A DNA stretch of 64,000 nt, from contig CP046107.1 of the NCBI GenBank assembly GCA_016864895.1, positions 1,185,741 to 1,249,740 of the forward strand, written 5' to 3'. The translations under genes were made by a program, and so were the position numbers. Of the stretch, positions 46,809 through 56,627 are shown piece by piece (the stretch's first letter is position 1; each line of letters starts with the position of its first letter). The notes beneath the pieces are model-generated. The model saw only the letters and a list, made by a program, of their open reading frames with translations. It was not told the DNA's origin and ran no database searches. The DNA comes from Neisseriaceae bacterium (GTDB taxonomy: Bacteria; Pseudomonadota; Gammaproteobacteria; Burkholderiales; Neisseriaceae).

Positions 46809-48714
46809 TTAGTTAAAATTTTTAATTTCAGTTTGTAATCTTATAATAAAATCATCTGATTTCATGGTGCCTAATTCTTTTGATTTATGGCGTACTGAAA
46901 TTGTATCACTTTCTTTTTCTCTATCTCCTATAATGACGATATATGGGATTTTTTGCAAATGTTGTTCGCGTATTTTAAACCCTATTTTCTCATTTCGGAT
47001 ATCTAAGGTGGTTCTAATGCCAATATTTTGTAATTTTTCATTAAGTTTATAGCAGTAGTCAGATTGATTTTCAGTAATGTTAAGGATTGCAACTTGTACA
47101 GGAGATAGCCATAGGGGGAATTGTCCTGCATAATGCTCTATTAATATGGCAATAAATCTTTCGAATGAACCGATAATTGCCCTGTGTAACATTATAGGAT
47201 TGGCTTTTTCATTATGTTCAGTAACATATTCTGCACCTAATCGAGAGGGCAAGACGAAGTCTAACTGAATAGTACCACATTGCCAAGAGCGTCCAATGCT
47301 ATCTTTAATATGATATTCTACCTTGGGGCCATAGAAAGCACCTTCCCCCTCAAGTTCTTCCCATTCTACATTGCAGGCTGTAAGTGCATTTCTTAGATCT
47401 TGTTCAGCTTTATCCCATACTTCATCAGAACCTGCCCTTTTTTCTGGCCTGAGGCTTAATTTGACTGCTATATCCTCAAAACCAAAAATTTTATAGATTT
47501 TCATTAAAAGTTGGTGAAAGTTAAATAATTCTGATTCAATCTGATTTTCGGTACAAAAAATGTGAGCATCATCTTGGATAAAGCCTCTTACCCTCATCAA
47601 GCCATGCAACGCACCAGAAGGTTCATTACGGTGGCAGCTTCCAAATTCGGCTATTCTTAGAGGGAGATCCCTATATGAGTGAATCTTGCGTTTGAAAATT
47701 TCTATATGAGCGGGGCAGTTCATAGGTTTAATGGCATATACTCTTTTTTCAGATTCTGTGATGAACATATTTTCTTGATAATTATCCCAATGTCCTGAGT
47801 GTTCCCATAGAGATCGACCCATAATGATAGGTGTTTTAACTTCTTGATAATTAGCCAGATTTAATTCTTTTCTTAGATATTGTTCTATTTCTTGCCAAAT
47901 ATTCCAACCTTTGGCATGCCAAAAAATCATACCTGGCGCTTCTTCCTGTAGGTGAAATAAATCTAGTTCTTTACCTAATTTTCTATGATCTCTCTTTTCT
48001 GCTTCTTGTAATTTGAATAAATAATCTTTAAGTTCTTCTTTAGTAATCCAAGCAGTTCCATAGATTCTTTGTAGCATTTCGTTATTACTGTCTCCTCGCC
48101 AGTAGGCACCAGCTACTTTCATCAATTTAAAGACTTTTAAAAAGCTAGTATTAGGAACATGAGGGCCTTTACATAAATCAATAAAATCTCCCATTTTATA
48201 AAGACTCAATACTTCATTTTCAGGGATACCTTGGATAATTTCAGCTTTATATTTTTCACCTTTGTTTAAGAAAAAATTGATAGCCTCATTTCGATTTATC
48301 GGTAAACGTTCTATTGGGTGTTTTTCCCTGTTTAATTCATGCATTTTTGCTTCAATATTTTTCAGATCTTCCGGTGTGAAAGGGCGCTTATAAGAGAAAT
48401 CGTAATAAAAACCGTTTTCAATAACTGGTCCAATGGCTACCTGAGCATCAGGAAATAATGATTGAACTGCGTACGCTAGTAAATGAGCAGTGGAGTGTCG
48501 AATAATTTCTAATCCTTCCTCACTACTTACTGTGATGATCTTAACACTGGCATCCTTCTCGATTAAATAAGACGAATCCACTAATTGATGATCAACTTTC
48601 CCCGCGATGGTTGCTTTTGCCAGACCTGTTCCTATGGTTTCAGCTACAGTTTGTAATTGTAACAGGTGTGTCAAAACTTTTAATCGAGCCATCCGGCAAA
48701 GTGATTTGAGGCAT
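46809..48714 (-). CDS. thrS: Threonyl-tRNA synthetase, one-base frameshift near the 5' end
   Basis: Charges tRNA-Thr; complete class II synthetase after the lesion. Motifs: [20 protein letters not shown] (editing domain), [12 protein letters not shown] (zinc Cys), [19 protein letters not shown] (motif 2), [20 protein letters not shown] (motif 3) and an anticodon domain. The N-terminal TGS part [20 protein letters not shown] starts at ATG 48714, but its frame meets TGA two codons later; the rest ([17 protein letters not shown]) is one base over. The extra base is at about 48648. In frame with the body, starts exist further upstream (for example ATG in MARLKV), giving a protein with a garbled N-terminus. 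Sequencing error, programmed shift and true mutation are all open. Confidence 0.85.
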
Positions 48715-48854
48715 ATTAATCGTTCCATTCCTATAATAATTTTACAATGCGATACAGTCATCACAAATTATACAAGCAGTATTATGATAGTACATCTTTA
48801 ATTTTAATAGTGTGTCAATAGTGGTAGTCATTTTGTTTTGATTTATTAATCAAA

Positions 48855-48931
48855 TGGTAGGCATGATTGGACTCGAACCAACGACCCCCACCATGTCAAG
48901 GTGATGCTCTAACCAGCTGAGCTACATGCCT
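48855..48931 (-). tRNA. tRNA-Val (anticodon GAC)
   Basis: Acceptor AGGCATG pairs with CATGCCT, anticodon GAC in CTTGACATG, T-loop GTTCGAGTC, encoded CCA. Standing alone between thrS and the TonB receptor. Confidence 0.95.
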
Positions 48932-49090
48932 CTATCTATTTCCGAACGCCCAATTTTATCTAGATTAATGAAAGCTTGCAAATATAAATTCTAAAATATT
49001 TAAAGGATTTTTAATTTTTTATTATTTTTTATAAACAATAATAAGACATACTTAGTTGTATTTTAAGGATAAAGGTAAACTGGATATTTC

Positions 49091-49133
49091 TATTGAATAT
49101 TTACTTTAATTTTTATTGACTATTTACTTTAAT
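49091..49133. repeat. Two 20-bp direct repeats, 23-bp period, upstream of the TonB receptor
   Basis: TATTGAATATTTACTTTAAT (49091-49110) and TATTGACTATTTACTTTAAT (49114-49133), one mismatch. The spacing is near two helical turns, so both face the same side of DNA. They lie about 55-97 bp before the Fur-box match and contain a TTGACT that could be a -35. Confidence 0.65.
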
Positions 49134-49187
49134 ATTGCATTAAAATCAAGTTTAGTTATTGTCAATATTATTGTAATTTAATATTAT

Positions 49188-49202
49188 TGATTATTATTAT
49201 CA
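49188..49202 (+). promoter_or_regulatory. Fur box upstream of the TonB-dependent receptor
   Basis: TGATTATTATTATCA matches the 7-1-7 Fur consensus (TGATAATnATTATCA) in 14 of 15 positions, and lies 19 bp before the receptor start codon. Iron repression of the receptor is therefore likely. Confidence 0.7.
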
Positions 49203-49221
49203 AACAACAAATGGTGTTTTT

Positions 49222-51546
49222 ATGTCATTATTATTAAATTTTTTATATTCAGATTCTAGGAAAAATTTACCTCGATTAAAATTATCAGTTCTTTTTCTTA
49301 GCCTTAGTCCTGCTTTGATCATTGCAGATGAACTGTCAGAAAAAGCTGTTACTAAATTGGATGATATTACTGTCATAGGCACACGTTCTAAAGGGATGGT
49401 TAAGAATAATCCTCATACCATCACAGTCATTAATCGACGAACGTTAGATAATAATCCAGTAAGTAGTGTAGCTGAAGCGTTGGATGGCACTGCCGGTATA
49501 GAGGTGACAGATTCAAATAGTGCAGGAACAAAAAGAGTGAGGATTAGAGGTGAGAATTCAAGAAGAGTAACAGTATTAATTGATGGACAGGAATTAACTG
49601 ATCACAGTAATTATGGTACACCAATATTAGAGAATATTTCAGAAGTAGATTCGATTGAGGTTGTACATGGGCCAGCCTCAGTTTTATATGGTTCTAAAGC
49701 AATTGGTGGAGTAGTTAATATTACAACTAAAAGTGGCGGTGGAGTTAAGGCGATTAATGGAGAGATTGGTTCGATTTATTATGGTGAATCTGGTGGTTGG
49801 CTTTTGAATACTGCCATTTTGGGTCAAATCAATCAATTTGGTTATCGTTTGGCTGCTTATAAAGAAGATCATAAAGAGATTAAAACTCCTAGAAGTAGCT
49901 ATAGTGCTTATTCACTTAGATTAGAGCATACCAAACGAAAATCAGAAGGAGTTAATTTAAGTTTCGGATACACTTTGGGGGAAAATTTAAACCACTTTAT
50001 AAGGATGAAGTTAGAATCTTCTAAGTTAAGTTCTGAAAACTGGAGAGAGCCTGGTATTTTGCACAGTGGATTTATGCCACTTAATTCTTTTGATATTAAT
50101 TTACCTAAGCGAGATAAACGGAAAATAGGTTTTTTTTATGACGGGGAAGATATTAATTCTTTAGTGAAAAAAATTCATTTTGATACTTTTTACCAAACTG
50201 TTGTAAGGGGATTTGAAAACTCACTTAATTCTAATATTTTTGAAACTGATGATTTTACGATGTTATTTGTTAAGGGGCATGTCCCAGGTTATGTGGAAAG
50301 AATAATCCCTAGAGCTATTAGTGGTCTATCACCTATATTAAAACCTGTAAAATTTTCTATCGCTAATTATTCTGATGATAAATTGACCAATTATGGTGGG
50401 ACATTTCAGATTGATTTTCAGTTGCCTTGGAATCATTATGTCATAGCGGGAATTAACTATTTGTCAGACAGATTAGAGAGTGATAAGCTGACGAATATTA
50501 CTATTTCTGATTTCATTCCCAAACCCTTAAGTAATTTGCGTCTAAAATTTATTCCTAACGAAATTAAAAAAGTACATATGGGGCAATATAACGCTAATAT
50601 GAATACAGTTTCATTGTTTGGTCAAGATGAATGGCAGGTGTCAGATACCCTTAAGTTAACAACTGGTTTACGCTACTATAAAATTGCAGCTAAACTAAAT
50701 CATTCTAGTGATGGAGTAACCCAGAAAGGGGTAAAAGAAAATAAATTATTGAAGGCGATAAGTTTAGTTTATACAGGGGTGCCCAATTCAAGTTTTAGAA
50801 TTGGTTATTCAGAGGGCTATATTACACCTAATCTAATGCAATTATTTATTAGTACAGATGCAGGGGGCATAGCTAGTTTACCAAATCCGAGATTGAAATC
50901 AGAAACTTCTAAAAATATTGAGTTGGGTGCTCGATATGCACATTCTAACTTAAGTCTGGATGGCGTACTTTTTTTGACCAAGTCAAAGGATTATATATCA
51001 CTTAGAAGTTGTAGAGACAACCCTTTATGCTCTAACGTATCTAGATTTAGACCTAGTGCTATTTATGCAAATGCTGATAGAGCGAAAACCTATGGTTTGG
51101 AGTTAGGTTTAAGTTATTTAATTCCTAACTCTCAAGTCACACCATATATAGATATGGCATGGATAAAGAGAAAAGAAACTTTGGCTAATCGAGAAACGTA
51201 TGCTACAGATACACCCAAATTATCTGGAAAAATGGGTGTTCGCTATGATAACAATGAGTCGAGAATACCATTTTGGGTTGATGTCTATGTCAGAGGTGCA
51301 AGTCGAGTAACATTAGCTCCAGAGCTAAACCCTAATAATCCAGGAGGAAATAAGCCAATGACCCCACTTGGTGGTTGGGTAACTGCGAATTTATCGGCCG
51401 GAATTTCTCCTAAGGTTGGAGAAAATAGTAAGGTACAGCTGGTTTTAAAGTTCAATAATATAACTAATACAAAGTATAGGAGTTCATTTAATAGCCTACC
51501 AGGAAGTGCAAGAAATATAAGTTTGTCAACTAAATGGACATTTTAG
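49222..51546 (+). CDS. TonB-dependent outer membrane receptor (probably haem/iron)
   Basis: 774 residues. Signal peptide about residues 1-36 (LSVLFLSLSPALIIA), TonB box DDITVIGTR at residues 47-55, plug domain (RVRIRGENSRRVTVLIDGQEL, VEVVHGPASVLYGSKAIGGVVNI), then a 22-strand-type barrel. The C-terminus ends in Phe (LSTKWTF), the outer-membrane insertion signal. NPRLKSETSKNIELGARY is found in haem and haemoglobin receptors, so a haem ligand is plausible but not proved. The ATG lies just after the Fur-box match. Confidence 0.88.
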   Translation: MSLLLNFLYSDSRKNLPRLKLSVLFLSLSPALIIADELSEKAVTKLDDITVIGTRSKGMVKNNPHTITVINRRTLDNNPVSSVAEALDGTAGIEVTDSNSAGTKRVRIRGENSRRVTVLIDGQELTDHSNYGTPILENISEVDSIEVVHGPASVLYGSKAIGGVVNITTKSGGGVKAINGEIGSIYYGESGGWLLNTAILGQINQFGYRLAAYKEDHKEIKTPRSSYSAYSLRLEHTKRKSEGVNLSFGYTLGENLNHFIRMKLESSKLSSENWREPGILHSGFMPLNSFDINLPKRDKRKIGFFYDGEDINSLVKKIHFDTFYQTVVRGFENSLNSNIFETDDFTMLFVKGHVPGYVERIIPRAISGLSPILKPVKFSIANYSDDKLTNYGGTFQIDFQLPWNHYVIAGINYLSDRLESDKLTNITISDFIPKPLSNLRLKFIPNEIKKVHMGQYNANMNTVSLFGQDEWQVSDTLKLTTGLRYYKIAAKLNHSSDGVTQKGVKENKLLKAISLVYTGVPNSSFRIGYSEGYITPNLMQLFISTDAGGIASLPNPRLKSETSKNIELGARYAHSNLSLDGVLFLTKSKDYISLRSCRDNPLCSNVSRFRPSAIYANADRAKTYGLELGLSYLIPNSQVTPYIDMAWIKRKETLANRETYATDTPKLSGKMGVRYDNNESRIPFWVDVYVRGASRVTLAPELNPNNPGGNKPMTPLGGWVTANLSAGISPKVGENSKVQLVLKFNNITNTKYRSSFNSLPGSARNISLSTKWTF

Positions 51547-52454
51547 CCATTAGAATAACGATATTGATGTAAAAAATACTTTAGTTCTTGATAAGTGGGG
51601 GATCCGCTTTGAGCTCCTAGTTTTGTGACAGAGAGAGAGGCTGCTGCATTGGCTAGGGTGACAGCTTCTTCTAATCCTTGGTGCCAGAAAGTGGCTAGAG
51701 CACCATTAAAAACATCCCCCGCTCCTGTTGTATCGGAAACATTCACTTGGTAGGCTGGTTGTGATTGTATTGTGTTATTTTGATAGTATAAGACGCCATG
51801 TTGGCCATTGGTCATGATGATTTTTTCTTTAAGTAAATCAAAAACATTTTCTATACAATGAACTTGATAGTCTGAATGTATTATTTCTAAAATTTCATGT
51901 TCATTAGGTGTAATAGCGCTGACTTTCTGTAATATTTCTTTGGGTATTATGGCTGAAGGTGCAGGGTTTAAGATTACAGGAATATTGTATTGGTAAGATA
52001 GGTTACAAATATGCCATACTGTATTTAATGGGATTTCTAGCTGTAATAAAATGATGTCACTTTGCTGTAAAATATTTTCAATCGAATTAATATAGTCACA
52101 TGTAATATACTGGTTTGCACCGGAATCAACGATAATTAGATTATCGCCATTGGAAGAAATAATATAGGCAGTTCCTGTATTACGATATTTAGTGATTTGA
52201 CTGAATGTTAAATCAATATTCTCCTTTTTTAAGGTATCTATTAAAAAATTACCTGGTTCATCGTCTCCAAAAGTACCTATAAAAGTTACATCAGCACCTA
52301 AACGTTTAGCTGCTACAGCTTGATTAGCACCTTTTCCACCTGCAAAGCGACTGACCTGATCCGCAATTATAGTTTCACCTATATTAGGGAATTTATTGGT
52401 TTGAATGGTAATATCAAGATTTACACTACCTATGACCGTAACTTTTGGTATCAT
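51543..52454 (-). CDS. rbsK: Ribokinase
   Basis: Phosphorylates ribose to ribose 5-phosphate. 303 residues, PfkB family: TVIGSVNLDITI at the N-terminus, FAGGKGANQAVAAKRLGADV (signature 1), and VSDTTGAGDVFNGALATF (signature 2, catalytic Asp in GAGD). It begins directly at the end of argD, overlapping by no bases, and converges with the TonB receptor with a 4-bp overlap. No ribose transporter is near. Confidence 0.93.
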   Translation of the reverse strand: MIPKVTVIGSVNLDITIQTNKFPNIGETIIADQVSRFAGGKGANQAVAAKRLGADVTFIGTFGDDEPGNFLIDTLKKENIDLTFSQITKYRNTGTAYIISSNGDNLIIVDSGANQYITCDYINSIENILQQSDIILLQLEIPLNTVWHICNLSYQYNIPVILNPAPSAIIPKEILQKVSAITPNEHEILEIIHSDYQVHCIENVFDLLKEKIIMTNGQHGVLYYQNNTIQSQPAYQVNVSDTTGAGDVFNGALATFWHQGLEEAVTLANAAASLSVTKLGAQSGSPTYQELKYFLHQYRYSNG

Positions 52455-53639
52455 TTATTCAGGTATCCATTGTTCTACTGCTTTTTTAAATCGATTTAAT
52501 CCTTTTTGCCTATCTTCATCATCAATAATTAAACTAGGCGTCATGCGAATAACATTTGTCCCCGCTTGGTTGACAATCACGCCAGCTTTGAGAGCTTCAT
52601 TAACTAATTGGCCAGCTTGACCTAAAAACCTATCCGCCAGTACACAACCAATCAATAAACCTTTCCCACGAATTAATTTAAATTTACCGGTTTCAGATGC
52701 AATTTGGGTTAACTCGGTTTTAAAGAATTCATGTTGTCTCTTCACATTATTTAATGTATTTTCCGAATTGATGATATCGAAGGCTGTATTAGCAACAGCA
52801 CATATTAATGGATTTCCTCCGAAAGTGGTACCGTGAGAGCCAGGTGTAAAAGATTCTGCAAACTGATTAGTAGTGAGCATGGCTCCAATAGGGAGACCGC
52901 AACCTAAGGCTTTTGCTGAAGTGAGGATATCAGGAGTAATTTGATATTGTTGGTAGGCAAAAAGGCTTCCGGTTCTACCCATACCTGTCTGGATTTCGTC
53001 TAGAATGAATGCAATGTTATATTTATTACAAAGTTCCCTTGCAATTTTTAAAAACTCAAGATGGGCTGGTAAGACGCCACCTTCACCTTGTATTGGTTCT
53101 ACTATAAAGGCACAAGTTTCATCATCTAGTATGTCTTTTAAGGTTTCGATGTTATTAAATTCAGTATAATAAATCGATGGTGGTAAAGGGCCAAATCCTG
53201 ATTGATATTTTTCTTGTCCTCCAACTGTGACTGTCAATAAAGTTCTACCATGAAAACTATTATGGCACGAAACAATTTTGTTTTTTTTGCAACCAAAATG
53301 ATCATGAGCATATTTTCTGGCTAACTTCAAAGCGGCTTCGTTCGCTTCAGCACCAGAATTAGCCAAGAATACTTTTTCGGCAAAAGTATTTTTAACAAAC
53401 TTCTCTGCTAATTCCTGAGCAGGAGTGGTTGTGAAGGTATTGGAAATGTGCCATAGTTTGTCTGCTTGTTCATGTATTGTTTGAATTAAATCGGGATTGC
53501 AGTGTCCTAAAGCATTAACGGCGATACCGCCTAGCAGATCAATATAATCTTTATTATTTTGATCCCAAACTGTGTTTCCCTGAGCTTTTACAGGAATTAT
53601 GTCAGCAAATTTGAAATTGGGTGTAATATAGTTTTTCAT
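52455..53639 (-). CDS. argD: Acetylornithine aminotransferase family (ArgD)
   Basis: 394-residue PLP enzyme of arginine (and lysine) synthesis, converting N-acetylglutamate semialdehyde to N-acetylornithine. LGGIAVNALGHCNPDL, GAEANEAALKLARKYA, HNSFHGRTLLTVT, DEIQTGMGRTGSLFAYQ, PLP Lys in SAKALGCGLPIGAM and HGTTFGGNPL are the class III aminotransferase signatures. Followed by rbsK with no intergenic gap, probably cotranscribed. About 300 bp upstream with no other gene. Confidence 0.93.
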   Translation of the reverse strand: MKNYITPNFKFADIIPVKAQGNTVWDQNNKDYIDLLGGIAVNALGHCNPDLIQTIHEQADKLWHISNTFTTTPAQELAEKFVKNTFAEKVFLANSGAEANEAALKLARKYAHDHFGCKKNKIVSCHNSFHGRTLLTVTVGGQEKYQSGFGPLPPSIYYTEFNNIETLKDILDDETCAFIVEPIQGEGGVLPAHLEFLKIARELCNKYNIAFILDEIQTGMGRTGSLFAYQQYQITPDILTSAKALGCGLPIGAMLTTNQFAESFTPGSHGTTFGGNPLICAVANTAFDIINSENTLNNVKRQHEFFKTELTQIASETGKFKLIRGKGLLIGCVLADRFLGQAGQLVNEALKAGVIVNQAGTNVIRMTPSLIIDDEDRQKGLNRFKKAVEQWIPE

Positions 53640-53935
53640 GGTAATAATTCCTATAATAATACTATGGTGTTAAGTTTTTTATTTTAATTAAATCAATTAG
53701 TTAATGTATAAATAAATTTTAAGTTTTTTATTAATCTATTCGCGTAGTATAAATATTTTATTCAAAAAAACAATAAAATACTTTATCTCATTGAAAATTA
53801 ATGATATATATTACGTGTATATTATTGCATTTGGAACAAAATTTTTTGGAAGTTTTTTGGACTGTTTTGGAACATAACACCGTAGATTGATCGGTAAATT
53901 GATGGCATAGGGTTGGTTAACAAAAGGATTTCGTC

Positions 53936-55039
53936 ATGGGTGAATTAAAAAATAAGAAATTAAGACGACTAGTTTTTTCAACATTAATTTTGTTTTTTTC
54001 TGTTAGTATCGCTACTGCGAATGATTTTGATGATCCCTTAAAGAGAGTAATCGACATTAAGGTTCAGTCTGCCACAATTAAACCCGAAGGATCCCAGCCT
54101 GATCTGATCAAAATGACACAAATTTCTCAATCAAAAACTAAACTCAATAACAACAATAAAAAAGTAGATGACTTAGAAAAAATTATTCAAACAATTGTGG
54201 ATAATCCAAGGCCGGGTAGCAAAAGTGTAAAAGAAGTAATGATTTTGACTGTTGATAATAAAGATGAAGGCGGTTTTCGGTGGGGCAATTATTTGGATTC
54301 TTCTCTTTACTCTCGTTCGGCTATTGTTATTAATGATAGAACGGGAGAGGTAATGTATCAAAAAAATCCTCATATTCAAACTTCTTTAGCCTCTATCACA
54401 AAATTAATGGCTGCAATGGTATTTTTAGATAGTAAGCAAAACATGTCAACACCAATTACCATTACGGATGAGGATGTAGATAGACTGAAAAAATCAGGGA
54501 GTCGTTTAGCGGTAGGGACGACTTTGATGAGGCAAGAATTGTTACATATAGGGCTAATGAGTAGTGAAAATAGGGCAATTCATGCTTTAGCTCGTAACTA
54601 TCCAGGTGGTAAAACAGCTTTTGTAAGCGCTATGAATGCGAAGGCTAGGCAGTTGGGAATGACTAATACTATTTTTTATGAGCCAACTGGGCTGGATCCT
54701 CGAAATAAATCAACAGCCTATGATATTGTGAGAATGGCTCAAGCAGCTGACCGTTATCCTTTAATCCGCTATTATACAACTGATCAACAGACTCAAGTAA
54801 GAGCCAAGAATGGCAAAATGTTGACGTATAGAAATTCTAATGTTTTAGTTAGGAATGGGCAATGGAATGTAGGCCTACAAAAAACTGGGTATATTAAAGA
54901 AGCTGGACGCTGTATGGTAGTAAAAAGTAAGTTTGGTGATGATAATGTATACTTAGTATTTTTAGGTGCCCCGAGTTCTTATTCTAGGGTATCGGATGCA
55001 GAGCATGTAAGAGAAGTGTTTGGTGGTCGCTATTACTAA
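53936..55039 (+). CDS. pbpG: D-alanyl-D-alanine endopeptidase (PBP7/8 type)
   Basis: Cleaves peptidoglycan cross-links. 367 residues: signal peptide (LILFFSVSIATA), a variable linker, then the low-molecular-mass PBP domain with SLASITKLM (SxxK active site), MSSENRAIHAL (SxN) and KTGYIKEAG (KTG box). It starts at ATG 53936, preceded by AAAAGGA. The 300-bp upstream gap is AT-rich; no clear promoter. RNase G follows 77 bp downstream. Confidence 0.93.
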   Translation: MGELKNKKLRRLVFSTLILFFSVSIATANDFDDPLKRVIDIKVQSATIKPEGSQPDLIKMTQISQSKTKLNNNNKKVDDLEKIIQTIVDNPRPGSKSVKEVMILTVDNKDEGGFRWGNYLDSSLYSRSAIVINDRTGEVMYQKNPHIQTSLASITKLMAAMVFLDSKQNMSTPITITDEDVDRLKKSGSRLAVGTTLMRQELLHIGLMSSENRAIHALARNYPGGKTAFVSAMNAKARQLGMTNTIFYEPTGLDPRNKSTAYDIVRMAQAADRYPLIRYYTTDQQTQVRAKNGKMLTYRNSNVLVRNGQWNVGLQKTGYIKEAGRCMVVKSKFGDDNVYLVFLGAPSSYSRVSDAEHVREVFGGRYY

Positions 55040-55116
55040 AATAATTAAAGTTGTTTGACTTGCATATCGTTTGTGTGGTGGTGTGCAAGGCAAAACATTT
55101 TAATATTGGAAAAATT

Positions 55117-56613
55117 ATGTTACAGCAAGGGATTCCTTTACCTAAAGGATTGGAAGCTCCTCCTGAAAGTGTTCTGGTTAGTGTGATGCCACAAGAAACC
55201 AAGGTAGCATTTTATGAAAATAATGAACTATGTGAATTCCATATTGAAAGGAATTTTTCTCTTAACACTGTTGGCAATATCTATTTAGGTAAAGTTAAAC
55301 GAATTTTACCAGGAATGCAAAGTGCTTTTGTGGATATTGGTTTAGAGAGGGCAGCTTTTTTGCATTTTGTTGACTTGGTTGAAAATCGAGTTAGTCCTGA
55401 GAATCCTCAAAGAATTGAAAAGATTATTTTTGAGGGGCAGTCTATATTAGTTCAAGTGATTAAAGAGCCCATTGGTAATAAAGGAGCTCGTGTAACAACC
55501 CAGATTTCTTTAGTTGGTCGTCATCTTGTTTTCTTACCCCAAGACAATCATATTGGAGTTTCTCAGCGTATTGAGACAGAAGAGCAGAAAGCAATTCTAA
55601 GAAAAAAACTTGAATCTATTATTCCTAACAATCATCAAGGTGGCTTTATTGTTAGAACAAAAGCATCAGAAGCTACAGTTGAAGAGTTGGAGGCAGATTT
55701 GATTTTTTTAGATCGTTTTTGGAAAGAAATAAAAAGTCAGAGTATATTGAGATCTTCACCATCATTGATTTTTAAAGATTTGAGTCTTGCTTTGCGATTA
55801 TTAAGAGATTTTGTGGGTTCCAATACTCAAAAAATTTTAGTTGATTCATTGGTAACTTTTCAGGAGATGCGTAGTTTTGCAGAGAGCTATTGTCCAATAG
55901 TATTAAATAAAATTTTTTATTTTGAAAATAATAATGAGGTTGATTTATTTAGTTTTTATCATGTTGATTATAAAAAAGCGCTTTACCCTAGAGTGGATCT
56001 AAAGGGAGGTGGCTATTTAATTATAGAATCTACAGAATCAATGACAACCATTGACGTTAATACTGGGGGATTTGTTGGTGCTAATAATTTTCAGTCGACA
56101 ATCTATCAAACAAATTTAGAAGCTTGTCAAGTGGTGGCAAGAGAGCTCAGATTACGCAATATTGGTGGGATTATTATTGTTGACTTTATTGATATGGAAG
56201 ATAAGGTACATAGAGCAAAGGTTTTGCAGGAATTAGCTTATTACCTCAGTTTTGATAAGACAAAAGTAACATTAAATGGATTTACTGCCTTAGGGTTAGT
56301 TGAATTAACACGTAAACGTACTAGAAGTAGTTTAAAAAATGCATTGACAGAAAGATGTATGCACTGTGGCGGGTATGGTTACATTAAATCAATTCAGACG
56401 GTATGTTACGAGATAATGCACTTGATTTATAATGAAGTCAATAAATTTGGTTACCAATCTATTAAAGTTGTTGCATCGTCAGACGTGATTGAGTGTTTAT
56501 TAGATGAGGAGTCACTTCCTTTACTAAGACTTTGTGAAGCATTGCAAACTAAAATTACTTTGGTGGTAGGAAATGAATTTGAGCGAGAAGATTATGAGTT
56601 ATTTGCAGTTTAG
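55117..56613 (+). CDS. rng: Ribonuclease G
   Basis: 498-residue endoribonuclease of 16S rRNA 5'-end maturation and mRNA decay. N-terminal S1 domain (NIYLGKVKRILPGMQSAFVDIG), catalytic DNase I-like core with TTIDVNTGGFVGANN and IVDFIDMEDKVHRAKVL supplying the metal-binding Asp residues, and the zinc-link pair CMHCGGYG. ATG at 55117 gives the family start; the ATG at 55051 adds 22 residues that are not conserved. pbpG upstream, cysE 14 bp downstream. Confidence 0.94.
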   Translation: MLQQGIPLPKGLEAPPESVLVSVMPQETKVAFYENNELCEFHIERNFSLNTVGNIYLGKVKRILPGMQSAFVDIGLERAAFLHFVDLVENRVSPENPQRIEKIIFEGQSILVQVIKEPIGNKGARVTTQISLVGRHLVFLPQDNHIGVSQRIETEEQKAILRKKLESIIPNNHQGGFIVRTKASEATVEELEADLIFLDRFWKEIKSQSILRSSPSLIFKDLSLALRLLRDFVGSNTQKILVDSLVTFQEMRSFAESYCPIVLNKIFYFENNNEVDLFSFYHVDYKKALYPRVDLKGGGYLIIESTESMTTIDVNTGGFVGANNFQSTIYQTNLEACQVVARELRLRNIGGIIIVDFIDMEDKVHRAKVLQELAYYLSFDKTKVTLNGFTALGLVELTRKRTRSSLKNALTERCMHCGGYGYIKSIQTVCYEIMHLIYNEVNKFGYQSIKVVASSDVIECLLDEESLPLLRLCEALQTKITLVVGNEFEREDYELFAV

Positions 56614-56627
56614 CTCTGGATAAATAT

